Positions 33,163 to 44,264 of a DNA stretch of 64,000 nt are shown in pieces. The stretch covers positions 201,680,195 to 201,744,194 of the forward strand of contig CM077664.1 of assembly GCA_039707655.1 (NCBI GenBank), written 5' to 3'. Position 1 is the first letter of the stretch. Each line of letters starts with the position of its first letter. A model generated the notes under the pieces. That model was not told the origin of the DNA. It saw only the letters and a list, made by a program, of their open reading frames with translations, and did no database searches. The DNA comes from Elymus sibiricus (taxonomy: Eukaryota; Streptophyta; Magnoliopsida; Poales; Poaceae). A program made the translations under genes and the position numbers.

Positions 33163-35480
33163 TCAAAAGTTTGACCGAGATCCATTCGAGGAAGTTGCAG
33201 TGCCAATCTGCGAGTGATTATCATTTCCTCGAAGAGAATTGCTCTGCATATTCAGGTTAGCAGTGACAGACAAATTTTCAATGAAGCACTTCTTCACACA
33301 GATTTGCTTCTTGGGTGAACCAGACCTGCAGTTAGTCCCAACATACCAAGCGAAAACCTTACCATTCTGTTGTTTGAAGAATTTGTAGTTTGAGTCATCA
33401 GACTCGTCAGAAACAACAAAAATGGGAGTGTCATATCCAGACAAGAGTGCAGGTTCGAGAGTTTTGCTTTTGGCAAGAACCCAACTCGTTCGAGGATATT
33501 GCTCGGGAGTCCAGTAGGTTCCATCAACGTTGAGTTTCCTTTCGAAACCCAATCCTTCCTTTCAGGGATTTTTGTGCAGTATTGACTTCTTGAGCACATC
33601 ACAGAGAGTTTGATGCCCTTTGAGGCTCTTTAGCATTCCTGTCTCAAGCAAGTTCTTTAGCCTGCAATTTTCATCAGAGATAGCAACAAATTCCTTGGAA
33701 GAGGGGTTAGAAACATCATTCTTAGTGGTTGCGATACTCTCGATGACAGCATTGGATGTTTCAGCATTCGAATCAGCATTGCTACGTTCTAGACATTTTG
33801 AGCAAGGAGGCACAAAATCATTAGGAAGGTTGTTAGATTGCTCGGCGAAGAGAGAAGCTTTTTCTTTCGCAAGCACGTTATAAGACACTTTCAGTGACTC
33901 GAGTTCTTGATTCCTGCTAAGGAGTTCATCTGATAAACTCTCGTAGTCGACTGCAAGAGAATCATATCATTTGGAAAGATCATCAATCATTGAAGAAACA
34001 GCATCAAGCTCTTCAGTCAACTCTTGATTCTTCTCCATCTCTTCGACCAGTAATCCTTCAGATTTCCTGAGATTCTTCTCAAGTTTTTCAAGCTCATCTT
34101 GTTGAGATTTGGCAATCTTAACCAGTTTAGCATAGGCAATGTATTCAGAAGAATATTCAGTCATAGATTTTCGGTGCTTTGCTGATACCTGATCCTTTGA
34201 GGTTTTTGCCATGAGACAGAGTGCGATTGGTTCATCATCACTTGAAGCATTATCATCAGTGTCTGATTCGAGTGATTTCTCGGATGATTCATAAGCAACG
34301 AATGCATTGCCTCTTCCTAGGCTTCTGTGAAGCTCTTCGTCTTCTGATTCGGATTCGGATGTCTCATCTTTAGATTCCATATTCATTTCAGCACATACTC
34401 TAGTCAGCTGCGATATTCTCTTCATGTTAGATTCAATGGTTGCTTTGGCTTGCGCGTCAGTGACTGGTCTCTTCGAAGAGGATGAGAGGGATTCATTCTT
34501 CTTCGAGAGCTTAGTGTGACGGTCCATTCGAGTGAATCCAGTGCAGTGAAGATAAATCCATTTGTTGCTAGGTTTTTCATTTAGTTCCCAGCAAGGACAG
34601 TCTGCTATGTAGTGACCAAATTGTTTGCACTTGAAGCACTTTATTTCTTTCGGAGGTAATTTTCTTGAAGATTCAGGCAAGTCAATTTTGTCATCATTTG
34701 TGAGACACAGATTCTGTCTTCTGAGATTACCTAGTCTTTCTGTGAGCATTTCCAGTTCTCTTATGATAGAGTGTTGATCTCGATATCTTCTTCTTGTGAA
34801 CTGCCATAGTGTGAAAGAATTTTCCCTTCGCATTCCGAAGAAGATTCTTGATGCCCATTTTCAAGTTCCATCTTTTCTTCGTGAATAGACAACAGCGTCA
34901 TGACCTCGACGTAGTGAAGTTCTTCATAGTCTGGTCTTTGCTTGATTTCAGCTACGATTGGATCGAAGGTTGCATCAAGAGCACTCAGCAGCTTGTTGAC
35001 CACATCTCTATCGGTGATATCTGTTACTCCTCGTTGATGAAGTCTTTCAACAATGTTTGTCAACCGATCAGTGAGTTCCATAGCACTTTCCTTACGAAGA
35101 CTTCTGAAACCAGCAAACATGGCACGAAGCATATCAGTGTGTGGATCTGTTCTGGCAATGAATTCTTCATGAACATTTTTGATGGCATCCCAGAGTTGCT
35201 TTGCAGTGTCAAGCTTTCGGAACCGAATGAAGATGTCTTTCGAGATACTGTCATAGATAATATCTTTTGCTTGAGCATTCAACCGCATTATAGCTTTGTC
35301 ATCGGAAGTAGGAGCATCAGGGTGCTGAACGGTGTATCCATTTTCCACAATCTGCCAAAGTTCTATGTTGATGGCTTGAAGTCTGATTTTCATTCGCTCT
35401 TTCCAGTAGACATAGTCATTTCCATCGAAGATAGGAAACCCTTCAGAGTGCGAGGATCTACCTGCATACGACATACTCAA
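33163..35480 (-). pseudogene. gag: Host Copia gag with zinc knuckle, three lesions
   Basis: The start MSMSYAGRSSHSEGFPIFDG at 35480 opens a UBN2-type Copia gag domain (NDYVYWKERM, DTAKQLWDAI, LTDRLTNIV). A frameshift lies within 34761-34833. The second frame has the CCHC knuckle CFKCKQFGHYIADC near 34620, then acidic and coiled-coil stretches (ELEKLEKNLRKSEGLLVEEM). TGA codons at 33967-33969 and 33562-33564 are in frame with continuing open sequence, which ends at 33163. Intact, gag would be about 770 residues with an unusually long coiled-coil C-terminal half. No pol follows, so mobility would depend on another element. Confidence 0.8.
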
Positions 35481-35527
35481 AACTCCAAGGTTGTTAGACC
35501 TTTAATAAACAGAGACAGGGAGTACCC

Positions 35528-35539
35528 GCTCTGATACCA
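35528..35539 (-). other. Primer-binding site of the host Copia
   Basis: Minus-strand TGGTATCAGAGC, initiator tRNA-Met type, two bases inside the right LTR. Confidence 0.9.
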
Positions 35540-35541
35540 AT

Positions 35542-37176
35542 TGTTAGGACCGAGAATATATCGACCAGAGGGGGGGTGAATGGGAGATTCAAAAATTCTT
35601 CTGAATGTTTTGAACTCATCCCAAACACAGCAGCGGAAATAAGGTTCGGTAGAAAAGAACTTAATCAAGCATGCTATTGAGGAACATATCTATTGATGTA
35701 GGAAGCAGTAATTGTTCGAGCATAGAATATCACAGGTTTGACAGAAATGATGGTAATGCAATATATGAACAGATGCAGTAGCACGAGGGAAAACAAGATA
35801 TGAACTGCGATGGAAATGCATGGGAAATAGTGACAAGGTGAATGGATATGGCACTGAATGAAATCACGCTGACATGCAGAAGTACGACGGAAATGAATGA
35901 TGAGAATGCGAAGGATAAGTAACGAACTAAAATAGATCAGATAAACTATTGACACAGAGCACGAAAGTAAACTGCTATAGGAAATGCAGTAAAGTAGAGT
36001 GAACCAGTGGTGCTCGATGGCGACAGATGAATTTGGTAGACCAGTTCGCCCTTCTGCCAAAGGACTACGTCTGGTTGGAGGGGCTGTGATTTAACACAAA
36101 AGATAAACTCTCTTCACCCTATTCTCCTTCAACTAGGAGCTGATCAGACTCTAGTTGATTTCACTCATGGTAGATACTTGTCGGCGATCTCCAAACCTTC
36201 GACAGACCTCTTCGCGAACCACAATGACTCTTGGTTGCTGAAGATCTAGCTCGGTGAAGACAACAACTCTTCAACACTCGAGCCGACACCTATCCGTCCA
36301 GAGAGTGCGCAGCTCTCAAGAGTAATAGGTACAAGAACTCTAACTCAGAACTACTATGATGCTCAACCACTGTCTAAGTTTCGGCTCTTGATTTTCTCTC
36401 AGTGGATCTTAAACTCAAATCACTCAGAGAGGGGATGCTCAATCAATCTTCTCAGAAATCTTAAGCGGAGCAGCCAACGGGCAACGTTGGAGCGGGGTGG
36501 CTATTTATAGCCGCAGCCTTCCCTGAAGGGAAAAGACCAAATTGGACATGTGGAGCAGCCAATGGCCGAATGACACGAGTCCAACGGTCGGAAATTGAGC
36601 ACAATGGTAACATTCCTTGCGGAGCAAGTAATGCTAACTCCTCAGTTCGAAAGATATCTCCTGTAGCACCGAAAAACAACGTCTTCTGCTGGCAGGTAAT
36701 CATTCGAAGCATAAAGAGATTTCTCTCAGTCTCGCATAGGTTTGGGCTAAGCATCACAGCGGATCTAAGCTTCGAGAACCTATACCCCTCTTAATAGTAC
36801 GGAGGTCCTATGACTCAAATGAAAGAAGAACAACGAGATGAATGCTACGTCTTCACTTCGTCTTCGACTTCCATCGCTGCAGTCAATTATCTTTGGACAG
36901 AATCACCGAACCAATTGCTTCGCGTCAGCAATAAATTTCGAGGGGTTAACTCCTTCACATCAATCTTCTCGCCTACATGACTTCAATAGATGTAGCTCAT
37001 TCTTCTCTGCTGTGCAGATATTCTTCGGTGAAGTTCCTCGAACTTGACACCGGAGACAACATTTTCTTCGGCACTGCATGGACTATTTCTCTCTGTGTGC
37101 ACTAGCAAACAAATCAGTCCATGCCTGTTTCAGTCAACAATCTCCAAAACACAAGAGGGCAAATATTGCACCAACA
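35542..37176 (-). repeat. 5' LTR of the host Copia
   Basis: 1635 bp, partner of 6987-8620. A minus-strand-sense TATA-like element lies in CGGCTATAAATAGCC (about 36499-36513). Confidence 0.93.
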
Positions 37177-37870
37177 CTACTAGTACATACCCTCAGCCCC
37201 GAGGGTGAACTACTCCCTCCTCGTCATGGAGACCGCCGGGATGATGAAGATGGCCTCCGGTGATGATTCCCCCCTCTGGCAGGGTGTCGAAAAAGGGCTG
37301 TAGATGAGATCTCTTTGGTACAGAGGCTTGCGGCGGCGTAAAAACTCATCTAGGTTAACTTTCGGGGGTTTCTGAATATATATGATTTTTCAGCGTTGGA
37401 ATCACGCGAAGAGGTGCCACAGGGGGCCCACGAGGCACCAGGGCACGCCTGGGGGGTGGCGCGCCCTGGTGGCTTGTGGGGCCCCTGTGGGTCTTCTGCT
37501 GCTCCTCCGAAGCTTCCTGGGTCTGTTTCCTTCCAGAAAAAATCGTCAAAAAGTTTCGCTACATTTGGACTTCATTTGATATGGATTTTCTGGAAAACCA
37601 AAAACAAGCAGAAAATAGCAACTGGCACTGGGCACTAGGTCAATATGTTAGTCCATAAAAATCATATAAAACCCATATAAAAGTGTACCAAAATCATACA
37701 AAACTATAATGAACATGGCATGAATACTTCATAAATCGTAGATACGTTGGAGACGTATCAGGAATATAAAAGGGGAAAACCATAAGCATTGCGAGTATAG
37801 TGTTGAGTGTGCCATGGCGGATCTGAAGGTGCAAACCGTACAAAGGCTACTTGGCAACCAATGTTTCCTT

Positions 37871-38401
37871 TCAACTAACAAGTAAGATTCTAAGAGATGG
37901 ACAAGAAATCACAGTAAAGCAGTGGCGCTCTATTTTCTTTCTGAGATAAATAACTTGAGAAGATACGAAAGAGTACCGCCTCTTGTGCGGCGCCATGTAA
38001 GCATCTGCTGAGACGTCAAGGGTGCTGCGGTAGCGATGGCTGTCGGCGGCGTGGAAGCAGATCTGGGAGGGTAAACGGTGGCGGCAGGGGATATGTCCCG
38101 GCGCGGTGGACGAGACGGTCGTAAGAGCGGCCCCGGCAAGGTGGATGACGGCGCGGATGAAGCGAGAGGACGCGATGCAAGGATCCTGGTCCGGAGCCGT
38201 GGATGAGAGACGTCGATCTCTTGTAATGGACAACGGCGTCGGGGTATCAGCTCCGGCATGGTGGAGGAGGACGGCGGTGGATGGGGTGGCGGACGAAGGA
38301 GGCTGGGGTGGAGAGGGTGTTTTGGCGCCCACGGAGTACGGATGGGGAAATGGAGGGAGAGAGGTAGGGGGAACCGTGTCTTTGGGACGCGCTTGTCTCA
38401 A
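37871..38401 (-). CDS. Presumed GC-rich first exon of the CACTA gene
   Basis: The minus-strand frame starts MRQARPKDTVPPTSLPPFPH. It is Pro/Ser/Thr-rich, with GC content far above its surroundings. A splice donor candidate AGGCG|GTACTC lies about 120 bases before the frame's stop. A second open frame (from 38259) overlaps it and I cannot decide which is used. No domain recognised. Confidence 0.3.
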   Translation of the reverse strand: MRQARPKDTVPPTSLPPFPHPYSVGAKTPSPPQPPSSATPSTAVLLHHAGADTPTPLSITRDRRLSSTAPDQDPCIASSRFIRAVIHLAGAALTTVSSTAPGHIPCRHRLPSQICFHAADSHRYRSTLDVSADAYMAPHKRRYSFVSSQVIYLRKKIERHCFTVISCPSLRILLVS

Positions 38402-38539
38402 ATGCGGGGAAAGTTACAAACTTAGCCCCCGTTTAAAATTTCAGACATCAGAGCAATATTGGTCGGTTGGGGATAGGACGGTAATCTCGCATACCCCGAA
38501 TATTTGCCGAGATCGATTTCGGCCGAGGAGAGTTTGTTT

Positions 38540-38648
38540 TGGCGCCGACTGTTGGTGCCCACCGTGTATGAATCGGGGTGAGAGGCGATTTTGGCCGTGG
38601 AGAGACTGTGTTTTGGCGCCCACCGTGTATGAATCGGGGTGAGAGGCG
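38540..38648. repeat. 61-bp tandem duplication with TTGGCGCC
   Basis: GTGCCCACCGTGTATGAATC and the following GGGGTGAGAGGCG occur twice, 61 bases apart (about 38556 and 38617), each preceded by TTTTGGCGCC. Confidence 0.75.
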
Positions 38649-38925
38649 GTTATGTCATGTTTGACTGAAATTACAAAGCTAGCCCTATCGAGGCCTATAG
38701 AAATCGAGTCGATAGGCTTTGCGTGTCAGGGATAGGCAGTAATGGAAAATTGCCATCTCCCAAACTTTCTTTTCGGGCGGTTACGGCCGAGGAGGGACTG
38801 GGTGTTTTGCCGCTTCGTTCAAATTTTAGGAGAAAGTAAGTTTCACATTTACAGTGGCAACTTAATTTGAATCCATTTTGTATTCTTTTTTTTTCGGGCA
38901 GGATCCAAGATATTTTATACTGCAT
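38649..38925. other. CACTA subterminal spacer
   Basis: No gene. Contains palindromic ATCGAGGCCTATAGAAATCGAG-like short repeats around 38680-38715. Confidence 0.35.
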
Positions 38926-40770
38926 CGCACACGATTCTTGCTAATGAACTGTTTGTGGTGTACTTGATTTTTTTCATTTTGATTTGAAAGACAAAATGGG
39001 GTTACGACAGGAAAGGTCGGTGTTTGAATTGCTAGAACATTTATCGGCAGTGAACATGCAACTATAGGAGTGTCGTGCTAAAATTTGGAATTATTCGGAA
39101 ACATTGAGAAATTGGTTTTTAAATTCATGTAAATCCAAAGATTGCCTAAACATCACAGAACTTGGCATGGTGTCTTGAGATTGCACCAACATGCTGTGGT
39201 AAATTTTTTGTTCGATTTGGGACAAGTTTTGGTCTAAGATTCTTACAAACCGGAGCTTCTCTCAAGAAGACTCATGGTTCCGATAGGGAACGTGTCACCT
39301 TTGTGGGCGAAACAACATACGCTACCTCTTCCTGCCTTGATTTTTTTTACATAGGCAACATAGACCAATAGGAGTGTCGTGCTAAAATTTGGAATTATTC
39401 CGGGTTCGTTTGGCCTTTTTTATACATTAATTGAGTTTCTAGGCATTTAATGTGCATAATACAAATTTGAACTACATGCACATGCTCCAGTGCACCAAAA
39501 TGGGTTGAAAAATCATATATGTGTCCTTGGTGAATGTTTAGATCCCATACAAGAAATGGGAATGAATTTCAAACATCTGGGCATCGTGGCTCGGCCGAAA
39601 ACATTGAGAAACATGGTTTTTAAATTCCTGTAAATCCAAAAATTGCCTAAAAATCACGGAACTTGGCATGGTGTCTTGACATGGCACCAACATGCTATGG
39701 TCAAAATTTTGTTCGATTTGGAACAAGTTTTGGTATAAGCTTCTTACAAACCGGAGCTTCTCTCAAGAATGATCATGGTTTCGATAGGGAATGTGTCACC
39801 TTCGTGGCTTTTGGTGGGGGGGAGGTGGCGGGGACCTAGATATTTCCGCGGTTGCCGAAATTTTACGAACGGTGCAGCGAATAACTGGTGCGCAAGTGTA
39901 GTTGACGCACGGCCGGTGGACTGTAGCCGACGAACCTTCCAGCGTAAGCCATATATGAGGGGGGCCCAAGATATTATATACTACATCACACACGATTCTT
40001 GCTAACAAACTGTTTGTGGTGTACTTGATTTTTTCATTTTGATTTGAAAGATAAAATGGGGTTACAGCAGGAAAGGTTGGTGTTTGAATTGCTAGAACAT
40101 TTATCTGCAGTGAACATGCAACTATAGGAGTGTCGTGCTAAAATTTGGAATTATTCCGGGTTCGTTTGGCATTTTTATACATTAATTGAGTTTTCTAGGC
40201 ATTTAATGTGCATAATTCAAATTTGAACTACAGGCACATGCTCCAGTGCATCAAAATGGGTTGAAAAATCATATATGTGTCCTTGGGTGAATGTTTCGGT
40301 ACCATACAATAAATGGGAGTTAATTTCAAACATCTGGGCGTCGTGGCTCGGCCGAAAACATTGAGAAACTTGGTTTTTAAATTCCTGTAAATCCAAAAAT
40401 TGCCTAAAAATCATGGAACTTGGCATGGTGTCTTGACATGGCACCAACATGCTGTGGTAAAATTTTTGTTTGATTTCGGACAAGTTTTGGTATAAGCTTA
40501 TTACAAAACGGAGCTTCTCTCAAGAAGGCTCATGGTTCCGATAGGGGATGTGTCACCTTTGTGGGCGAAACGACATACACTGCCTCTTCCTGCCTTGATT
40601 TTTTTTACAGAGACAACAAAGACCAATAGGAGTGTCGTGCTAAAATTTGGAATTATTCCGGATTTGTTTTTTTTATACATTTATTGAGTTTCCTAGGCAA
40701 TGTGCATAATTCAAATTTGAACTACATGCACATGCTCCAGTGCACCAAAATGGGTTGAAAAACCATGGGC
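38926..40770. repeat. Complex tandem array, about 1.06-kb unit with internal subrepeats
   Basis: The segment 38926-39096 (CACACGATTCTTGCTAA...GGAATTATTC) recurs at 39991-40156, giving a period of about 1063 bp. Inside, GGAGTGTCGTGCTAAAATTT occurs at about 39067, 39371, 40127 and 40628. CTTGGCATGGTGTCTTGA occurs at about 39160, 39663 and 40421, and GAGCTTCTCTCAAGAA three times. No protein is conserved between copies. Confidence 0.75.
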
Positions 40771-41280
40771 GTTGTACTAACCATTTACATGCTGCCACGC
40801 GTCCCCATTTTTGATTGGCTAGGAGGCGCCGTGTGGGGTAGTCCCTCCGTGCGTAGGGCACCTAAGGCGCTGCACTGTGATTTAGGTGTGTGAAGATTGG
40901 CTGTGATAACTAACGTAATCCGCGCTGAAAAATCTCATCAATTGAGCCGATTAATTACTAATCCTTTGCATGCAGTTACCACCGAGCAATGCTAGACTCG
41001 CGGGGAGGATTTTTACAGACTTTACGGAGTAGCAAACAAGGAGGATTAGGATTGGATTTAGGGGGTGGGAAGGGGCCCACCCCCTGAAAATCAAGGGGGT
41101 TAAGTTTGATTAGTTGGAAGATGCCCGTATTAGCCCTGTAAAGGCCCGTGAGTGCAGCATTTTTGGTTACCACACACTTCTCACGCCCACCCTTCATAAA
41201 TTTAGGTGCTGGGTAGCAAATCAGCATGCAGTACAAGGTGCATGCACAACCTAGGGACCAGAGGGAGACGTGTATCGAGG
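40771..41280. other. Unassigned sequence between CACTA array and next element
   Basis: It includes a GC-rich inverted patch (GGGGCCCACCCCCTGAAAATC near 41070). No supported gene. The last five bases, CGAGG, are the left target-site copy of the element at 41281. Confidence 0.4.
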
Positions 41281-42797
41281 TGATACGTCTCCGTCGTATC
41301 TATAATTTTTTATTGTTTCATGGCAATATTCTACAACTTTCACATATTTTTGGCAACATTTTATATTATTTTTGGGACTAACATATTGATCCAGTGCCCA
41401 GTGCCAGTTCCTGTTTTCTGCTTGTTTTTTGTTTCACAGAAAATCCATATCAAATGAAGTCCAAATGCAATAAACTTTTACGAAGAATTATTTTGGAATA
41501 TATGTGATTTTTGGGAGGTGGAATCAACGCAAACGGAGGCCCACGGCCTCCACAAGTCACCATGGCGTGGGGCCCCCCAGGCGCGCGGTGGTGCCTCGTG
41601 GGCACACCGTAAGTCGGTTGGGGCTCTTCTTCGGCCGCAAGGAAGCTAATATCCGGAAAAAAAATCGTGTTAAAATTTCAGCGCAATCGGAGTTACGGAT
41701 CTCCAGGAATTTAAGAGACGGTGAAGGGCCAGAAAACAGGAATGCAAAAACAGAAGAGAACAGAGAGAGAGATCCAATCTAGGAGGGGCTCCTGCCCCTC
41801 CGCCGCCATGGCAGCCATGGACTAGAGGGGAAACTCCCCTCCCATCTAGGGGGTGGCAAGGAAGAAGAAGAAGGAGGGGGGCTCTCTCCCCCTCTCTTCC
41901 GGTGGCGCCGGAGCGCCGCCGGGGGAAACATCGTGACGGTGATCTACACCAACAACTTCGCCGCCGTCAACACCAACTCTCTCCCCCTCTATGCAGCGGT
42001 GTAACCTCTCTTTTCCCGCTGTAATTCTCTACTTAAACATGGTGCTTAATGCTACATATTATTATCCAATGATTTGTGGCCATCCTATGATGTTTGAGTA
42101 GATTCGTTTTGTCCTATGGGTTGATTGATGATTGTGATTGGTTTGAGTTGTATGTTTTATTTTGGTGCTGTCCTATGGTGCCTTTCGTGCCGCGCACACG
42201 TGGGGGATTCCCGCTGTAGGGTTTGCAATACGTTCATAATTCTCTTATGGTGGGCGGCTAGAGTGACAGAAGCTTACACCCGAGTAAGGAGGTTGTTGCG
42301 TATGGGAGTAAAGAGGACTTGATACTTAATGCTATGGTTGGGTTTTACCTTAATGATCTTTGGTAGTTGCAGATGCTTGCTAGAGTTCCAATCATAAGTG
42401 CATATGATCCAAGTACGGAAAGTATGTTAGCTCATGCCTCTCCCTCATATAAAATTGCAATAATGATTACCGGTCTAGTTATCGATTGCCTATGGACAAA
42501 TCATTCTCTTGTGTTATAAAAACTTTCTACTAAACAACTAACTTTTATTATCTTGCAATTTACTCTTAGTTTTATTATCTCGCAAATTACTTCTAGTTTT
42601 ATTCTTGCAAATCCTATCACCTACAAAATAGTTTCATACTTGTTCTAGGTAAAGTGAACGTTAAGTGCGCGTAGAGTTGTATCGGTGGTCGATAGAACTT
42701 GAAGGGAATATTAATTCTACCTTTAGATCCTAGTTGGGTTCGACACTCTTATTTATCGAAAAAGCTACAATTGATCCCCTATACTTGTGGGTTATCA
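41281..42797 (+). repeat. 5' LTR
   Basis: 1517 bp, partner of 46803-48322. GC palindrome at about 41540-41610 (GGGCCCCCCAGGCGCGCGG). The roughly 190-bp block around it (about 41493-41690) is inverted relative to the LTR at 50341. Confidence 0.95.
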
Positions 42798-42808
42798 AGA
42801 CCTTTTTC

Positions 42809-42826
42809 TGGCGCCGTTGCTGGGGA
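42809..42826 (+). other. Primer-binding site
   Basis: TGGCGCCGTTGCTGGGGA, 11 bases after the 5' LTR. Confidence 0.88.
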
Positions 42827-42917
42827 GCAATAGCGTGGGGTTGATATTCTCGTGTGTGCTTGTTTGCTTTATCACTAAGTAGTTTTTATTTTGTGCTCTT
42901 GTTTTCTATCTTTAGTT

Positions 42918-44264
42918 ATGGGTAGGAAATGTAAATTACCAAAAAAATTAGTTGTACCTGCTAAACCAATGGTTGAAGAACCACCCAAAATCTATCATAC
43001 TGCTGAAGCTTTCTACTTGGATCATCTTCGATCCCTATGTGCTCGTGCTGAAGACCCAACTAGCTTAGTTGAGGGAAAATCATTAGATGAGCATGCTCAT
43101 TTTGTGCGACACCGCTTATCTCAAAATGGGAAACTTTTACGGCATCATATTAATAATTTGCATTGCTATGCTTCGAATTTATGCGAAATACATGATTTTA
43201 CTTGTTGTTCTGAAGATCCTAAAAAACACCTTTCTTTCCAATGTGAGTTTAAGGATAATGGAATCGTATCTTCTTATGCCAAGGGTGTTTATAATTACTA
43301 TGATATTGAAAAAATTGAAGAATTTGTTGCTTTTAAGGGTGCTTATGAAATTGCTTCTTTGATTGAAAAGTGTGATGCTACTCTTTACAAATCTGAAAAT
43401 TTTGCCATACTTAAATATTGTTATGAAAATTATGCTTCTAATGCTTATGTGAAAGAATATATTGAGGACACCTCCGCTGTCCAAGAAGAGACTAATATTT
43501 TGCAGGAATCTATGGAAGAAGAAATTGATGACACTGTGAGCTCATTAGATGAAAAAATTGAGGAGGAGAGCGAAGAACAAAAGGAGGAAGAGCAGATTGA
43601 TCACCCGTGCCCACCTTCTGATGAGAGTAACTCTTTATCTCATACATTGTTTAATTTCCCTTCGTGCTTACCGAAGGATGAATGCTATGATAATTGCTAT
43701 GATCCCTTGGATTCGTTTGAAATATCCCTTTTTGATGAAATTGATGCTTGCTATGCTTGTGGCCATGATGCCAATTTGAATTATGCTTACGGAGATGAAC
43801 TTGCTATAGTTCCTTATGTTAAATATGAAATTGTTGCTATTGCACCCACACATGATAGTCCTATTATCTTTTTGAATTCTCCCAACTACACTATATCGGA
43901 GAAGTTTGTGCTTATTAAGGATTATATTGATGGGTTGCGTTTTACCATTGCACATGATGATTTTGATGAATATAATATGCATGTGCTTGCTGCTCCTACT
44001 TGCAATTATTATGAGAGAGGAACTACATCTCCGCCTCTCTATGTTTCCAATACGATAAAATTGCAAGAAACTGTTTATACTATGCATTGGCCTTTACTTG
44101 ATGTGCATGAATTGTTCTTTTATGACATGCCGATGCATAGGAAGAGAGTTAGACTTTGTCATTGCATGATATATGTTGCTTTGTGCTCACTACTAAATTA
44201 CAAATCATTGTTAATTAAAATTGGCTTTGATATACCTTGGGATCCGGGTGGATCGATTACTTGA
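42918..44264 (+). CDS. Uncharacterised ORF of a non-autonomous Gypsy-type element
   Basis: I start at ATG 42918 (MGRKCKLPKKLVVPAKP) rather than 42891, because the acceptor-like TTTTCTATCTTTAG ends at 42915. The 448-residue protein has a basic N terminus, a mid-region with YHTAEAFYLDHLRSLCARAE, a Glu-rich segment (EEEIDDTVSSLDEKIEEESE), many Tyr/Cys residues, and a C-terminal signature YYERG, PPLYV, HELFFYDMPMHRKRVRL. The C-terminal signature recurs in the broken ORF at 52139-52873. No gag, zinc-knuckle or enzyme motif. The intact frame in a decayed neighbourhood hints at recent insertion or selection. Function unknown. Confidence 0.7.
   Translation: MGRKCKLPKKLVVPAKPMVEEPPKIYHTAEAFYLDHLRSLCARAEDPTSLVEGKSLDEHAHFVRHRLSQNGKLLRHHINNLHCYASNLCEIHDFTCCSEDPKKHLSFQCEFKDNGIVSSYAKGVYNYYDIEKIEEFVAFKGAYEIASLIEKCDATLYKSENFAILKYCYENYASNAYVKEYIEDTSAVQEETNILQESMEEEIDDTVSSLDEKIEEESEEQKEEEQIDHPCPPSDESNSLSHTLFNFPSCLPKDECYDNCYDPLDSFEISLFDEIDACYACGHDANLNYAYGDELAIVPYVKYEIVAIAPTHDSPIIFLNSPNYTISEKFVLIKDYIDGLRFTIAHDDFDEYNMHVLAAPTCNYYERGTTSPPLYVSNTIKLQETVYTMHWPLLDVHELFFYDMPMHRKRVRLCHCMIYVALCSLLNYKSLLIKIGFDIPWDPGGSIT

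Larger units (their letters stand above)
6987..37176 (-). mobile_element. Pol-less Copia (Sirevirus-like) element with giant extra ORF, host of two nested elements
   Basis: LTRs at 6987-8620 and 35542-37176 begin TGTTAGGACCGAG and end CACCAACA (in plus orientation). The TSD is CTACT at 6982-6986 and 37177-37181. The PBS next to the right LTR matches initiator tRNA-Met (TGGTATCAGAGC on the minus strand), and the left LTR is flanked by the Sirevirus-style PPT AAAAAGGGGGAGAT. Internal order on the minus strand is gag pseudogene (35480-33163), promoter plus intron, then a giant ORF (31885 to 19241) interrupted by the Copia at 20980-29887; the Gypsy element at 9492-19055 lies beyond it. No protease, integrase or RT of its own is present. 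Confidence 0.9.
5889..37760 (-). mobile_element. Gypsy-type solo LTR, reverse orientation, split by a Copia nest
   Basis: The LTR reads TGATGTCTACTACACAAC on the left and ends GGAGACGTATCA at 37760, with a perfect 5-bp TSD GGAAT at 5884-5888 and 37761-37765. Omitting the insert at 6987-37176 and one TSD copy, it is about 1.68 kb. That closely matches the reverse complement of the LTR at 50341-52013 (1673 bp). No internal domain, PBS or second LTR adjoins it, so it is a solo LTR, presumably from recombination between the LTRs of a full element. It carries the GC-rich palindrome at about 37415-37490 and a minus-strand TATA-like stretch near 37375. Confidence 0.9.
37766..40770 (-). mobile_element. 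CACTA DNA transposon, right part (gene-5' side)
   Basis: It resumes directly after the solo-LTR TSD, and its first bases (ATAAAAGGGGAAAACC, AAGCATTGCGAGTA) match the duplicated unit at 4140-5520. A GC-rich presumed first exon, a region with TTGGCGCCCACCGTG duplicates and a long tandem array follow. I did not find a CACTA terminus (CACTAC or its complement), so the right end is either truncated or not recognised, and 40770 is approximate. Confidence 0.5.

Noticed and set aside
43668..44087. Minus-strand frame of 139 codons
   Set aside because: Antisense shadow of the 448-residue ORF.
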